Shown piece by piece: positions 9,211 through 10,081 of a stretch of 10,081 nucleotides of DNA (its first letter is position 1; every line of letters begins with the position of its first letter). Source of the stretch: CAZGTQ01 sp964528575 (GTDB taxonomy: Bacteria > Planctomycetota > UBA1135 > GCA-002686595); contig CAZGTQ010000002.1 in the NCBI GenBank assembly GCA_964528575.1, positions 1-10,081 on the forward strand, in the 5' to 3' direction. Made by a program: the position numbers and the translations under genes. Under the pieces are notes generated by a model. The model did not search any database. It was given only the letters and a program-made list of their open reading frames with translations, and was not told the origin of the DNA.

Positions 9211-9299
9211 CCCAACTGCGCCGGTCGGCCGCACGCGCCGCGCGATTTCCGCCGGCGGCGCGAATCCTCCCGCGCCCGCCCGGCATGTCCATCGTCGTC
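9211..9299. promoter_or_regulatory. Divergent intergenic region between the transporter and second sigma gene
   Basis: The 89 bases between the two ATG codons (9210 on minus, 9300 on plus) must hold both promoters. No Shine-Dalgarno is visible for either gene, and no clear -35/-10 pair can be picked out. The only recognisable sequence is the 13-base element at 9242-9254 that recurs upstream of the other sigma gene. The complementary strand of that element contains GGAAAT, loosely like an ECF -35 box, but this is weak. Confidence 0.4.
9242..9254 (+). promoter_or_regulatory. Shared 13-base element upstream of the second sigma gene
   Basis: GCGATTTCCGCCG, identical to the minus-strand sequence at 7812-7800 and in the same orientation relative to its sigma gene, ends 45 bases before the ATG at 9300 (30 before the ATG at 9285). 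Possible auto- or cross-regulation of both sigma factors is inference from position only. Confidence 0.3.
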
Positions 9300-10081
9300 A
9301 TGGAACCCACCGCGAACCACACGACCGGCTCGCTCCTCGGCGAGACCGCCTGGATCCGCCGCCTCGCCCACCGCCTCGTGCGCGACTCGCACGCGGCCGA
9401 CGACCTCGTGCAGGAGGCGTGCCTCGCCGCGCTCCAGCACCGGCCGGCGCCGCGCGCGTCGCTGCGCGGCTGGCTCGCCACCGTCGTGCGCAACCGCGCC
9501 CGCGAGGGAGCGCGCCAGGGAGAGCGCCGCGCGGCCCGCGAGCGCGCCGCGGCCCGCGCGGAGCACGGCGGAGCGGATCCGGGCGAGCTCGCCGACCGGC
9601 TGGCGCTCCACCGCACCGTCGTCGACGCGGTCGCGGCGCTCGCCGAGCCGTATCGCACGGCGATCCTCATGCGCTACTTCGAGGAGCGCACGCCGAGCGA
9701 GATCGCGGCGCGCGTCGGCGTGCCCGTTGCGACGGTCAAGACCCGCCTGCGCCGTGCGCTCGACCAACTGCGCGAACGCCTCGACGCCGCGCACGGCGGC
9801 GACGGGCGCTCGTGGGCGGTCGCGCTCGCGCCGCTCGCCGTGCAGCACGACGCGACCCTCGCGGGGGCCGCGGAGTCGGCGCGCGGCGCGCTGGCGTGGC
9901 TCGCGACCCCGCAAGCGCTCGCGACGGCCGCGGTGCTCGTCGTCGCCGCCACCGGGCTCGTGCTCGCGACGCGCTCCGAGCGCGCCGCCGAGCGGGTCGC
10001 GCCCGCCGCCGACGCGCTCGGCGCGTCCGTCGCGGCGAGCGCGCCCGCGCCCGTCGTCGCCGCGGCGGCGCCCGGGGACGC
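9300..10081 (+). CDS. ECF sigma factor with C-terminal membrane segment, 3' end missing
   Basis: The frame is open from ATG 9300 (an in-frame ATG at 9285 would add MSIVV) to the window edge, giving at least 260 residues. Sigma region 2 is at about 16-75 with DDLVQEA (34-40) and LRGWLATVVRNRARE for promoter melting. Region 4 is at about 108-162 with LAEPYRTAILMRYFEERTPSEIA and a recognition helix VPVATVKTRLRRAL (141-154). After the normal end of an ECF factor the chain continues: a linker (163-203), one likely membrane helix at about 205-223 (LATAAVLVVAATGLVLA), and an Ala/Pro-rich stretch that runs off the window. ECF factors with membrane-anchored C-terminal extensions are known in planctomycetes; the extension is thought to hold the sigma factor at the membrane or act as a built-in anti-sigma module. 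What follows the Ala/Pro linker cannot be seen. No Shine-Dalgarno precedes either ATG. Confidence 0.92.
   Translation, partial: MEPTANHTTGSLLGETAWIRRLAHRLVRDSHAADDLVQEACLAALQHRPAPRASLRGWLATVVRNRAREGARQGERRAARERAAARAEHGGADPGELADRLALHRTVVDAVAALAEPYRTAILMRYFEERTPSEIAARVGVPVATVKTRLRRALDQLRERLDAAHGGDGRSWAVALAPLAVQHDATLAGAAESARGALAWLATPQALATAAVLVVAATGLVLATRSERAAERVAPAADALGASVAASAPAPVVAAAAPGD

Noticed and set aside
7079..9670. Continuation of the kinase frame upstream, making a 1464-codon open frame
   Set aside because: The segment runs through the sigma-factor and transporter genes in another frame and antisense to the second sigma gene. The kinase start is fixed by ATGA overlap and a ribosome site.
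9674..9952. Minus-strand open frame opposite the second sigma gene
   Set aside because: It is antisense to region 4 and the membrane extension of a well-supported sigma factor and has no domain features.

Overview
The window is very GC-rich, gene-dense bacterial chromosome. GC-biased codon use leaves long spurious open frames on the opposite strands. A membrane-anchored Ser/Thr kinase translationally coupled to an ECF-type sigma factor, a second ECF sigma factor with a transmembrane C-terminal extension, and a large secreted esterase-like protein of a type common in planctomycetes together suggest a high-GC member of the Planctomycetota. Another kinase-rich phylum such as Myxococcota cannot be excluded. 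No mobile element, CRISPR array, tRNA or rRNA was seen, and no gene-free stretch exceeds 100 bases.

Layout, left part (1-2472): the 3' end of a short-chain dehydrogenase/reductase (+), a small YkvA/DUF1232 protein (+), then an aldehyde dehydrogenase on the minus strand that converges on the YkvA gene with only 4 bases between stop codons.

Middle part (2520-5242): divergent from the aldehyde dehydrogenase, two plus-strand genes 23 bases apart. The first encodes a probable exported beta-propeller of about six blades. The second encodes a probable exported protein of 627 residues with two tandem alpha/beta-hydrolase-like domains of the acetyl-xylan-esterase-like type. Neither domain shows a recognisable nucleophile serine, so this looks like a pseudo-enzyme or a binding/scaffold protein.

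Right part (5276-10081): a minus-strand cluster reads, in order of transcription, a MATE/MOP-superfamily-like transporter (9210-7822), an ECF-like sigma factor (7755 or 7794 to 7075) and a transmembrane Ser/Thr kinase with C-terminal TPR-like repeats (7078-5276). Sigma factor and kinase overlap as ATGA, so they are probably made together, and the kinase is the likely regulator of the sigma factor. Divergent from the transporter, a second ECF sigma factor with a C-terminal membrane segment runs off the right edge. Both sigma genes carry the same 13-base sequence in the same orientation, 44 and 45 bases upstream of their best ATG codons. This is a possible shared promoter or operator and it also bears on the choice of start codon.

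The kinase/two-sigma region is the most likely regulatory system of interest. The propeller plus pseudo-esterase pair is the most unusual protein-level observation.
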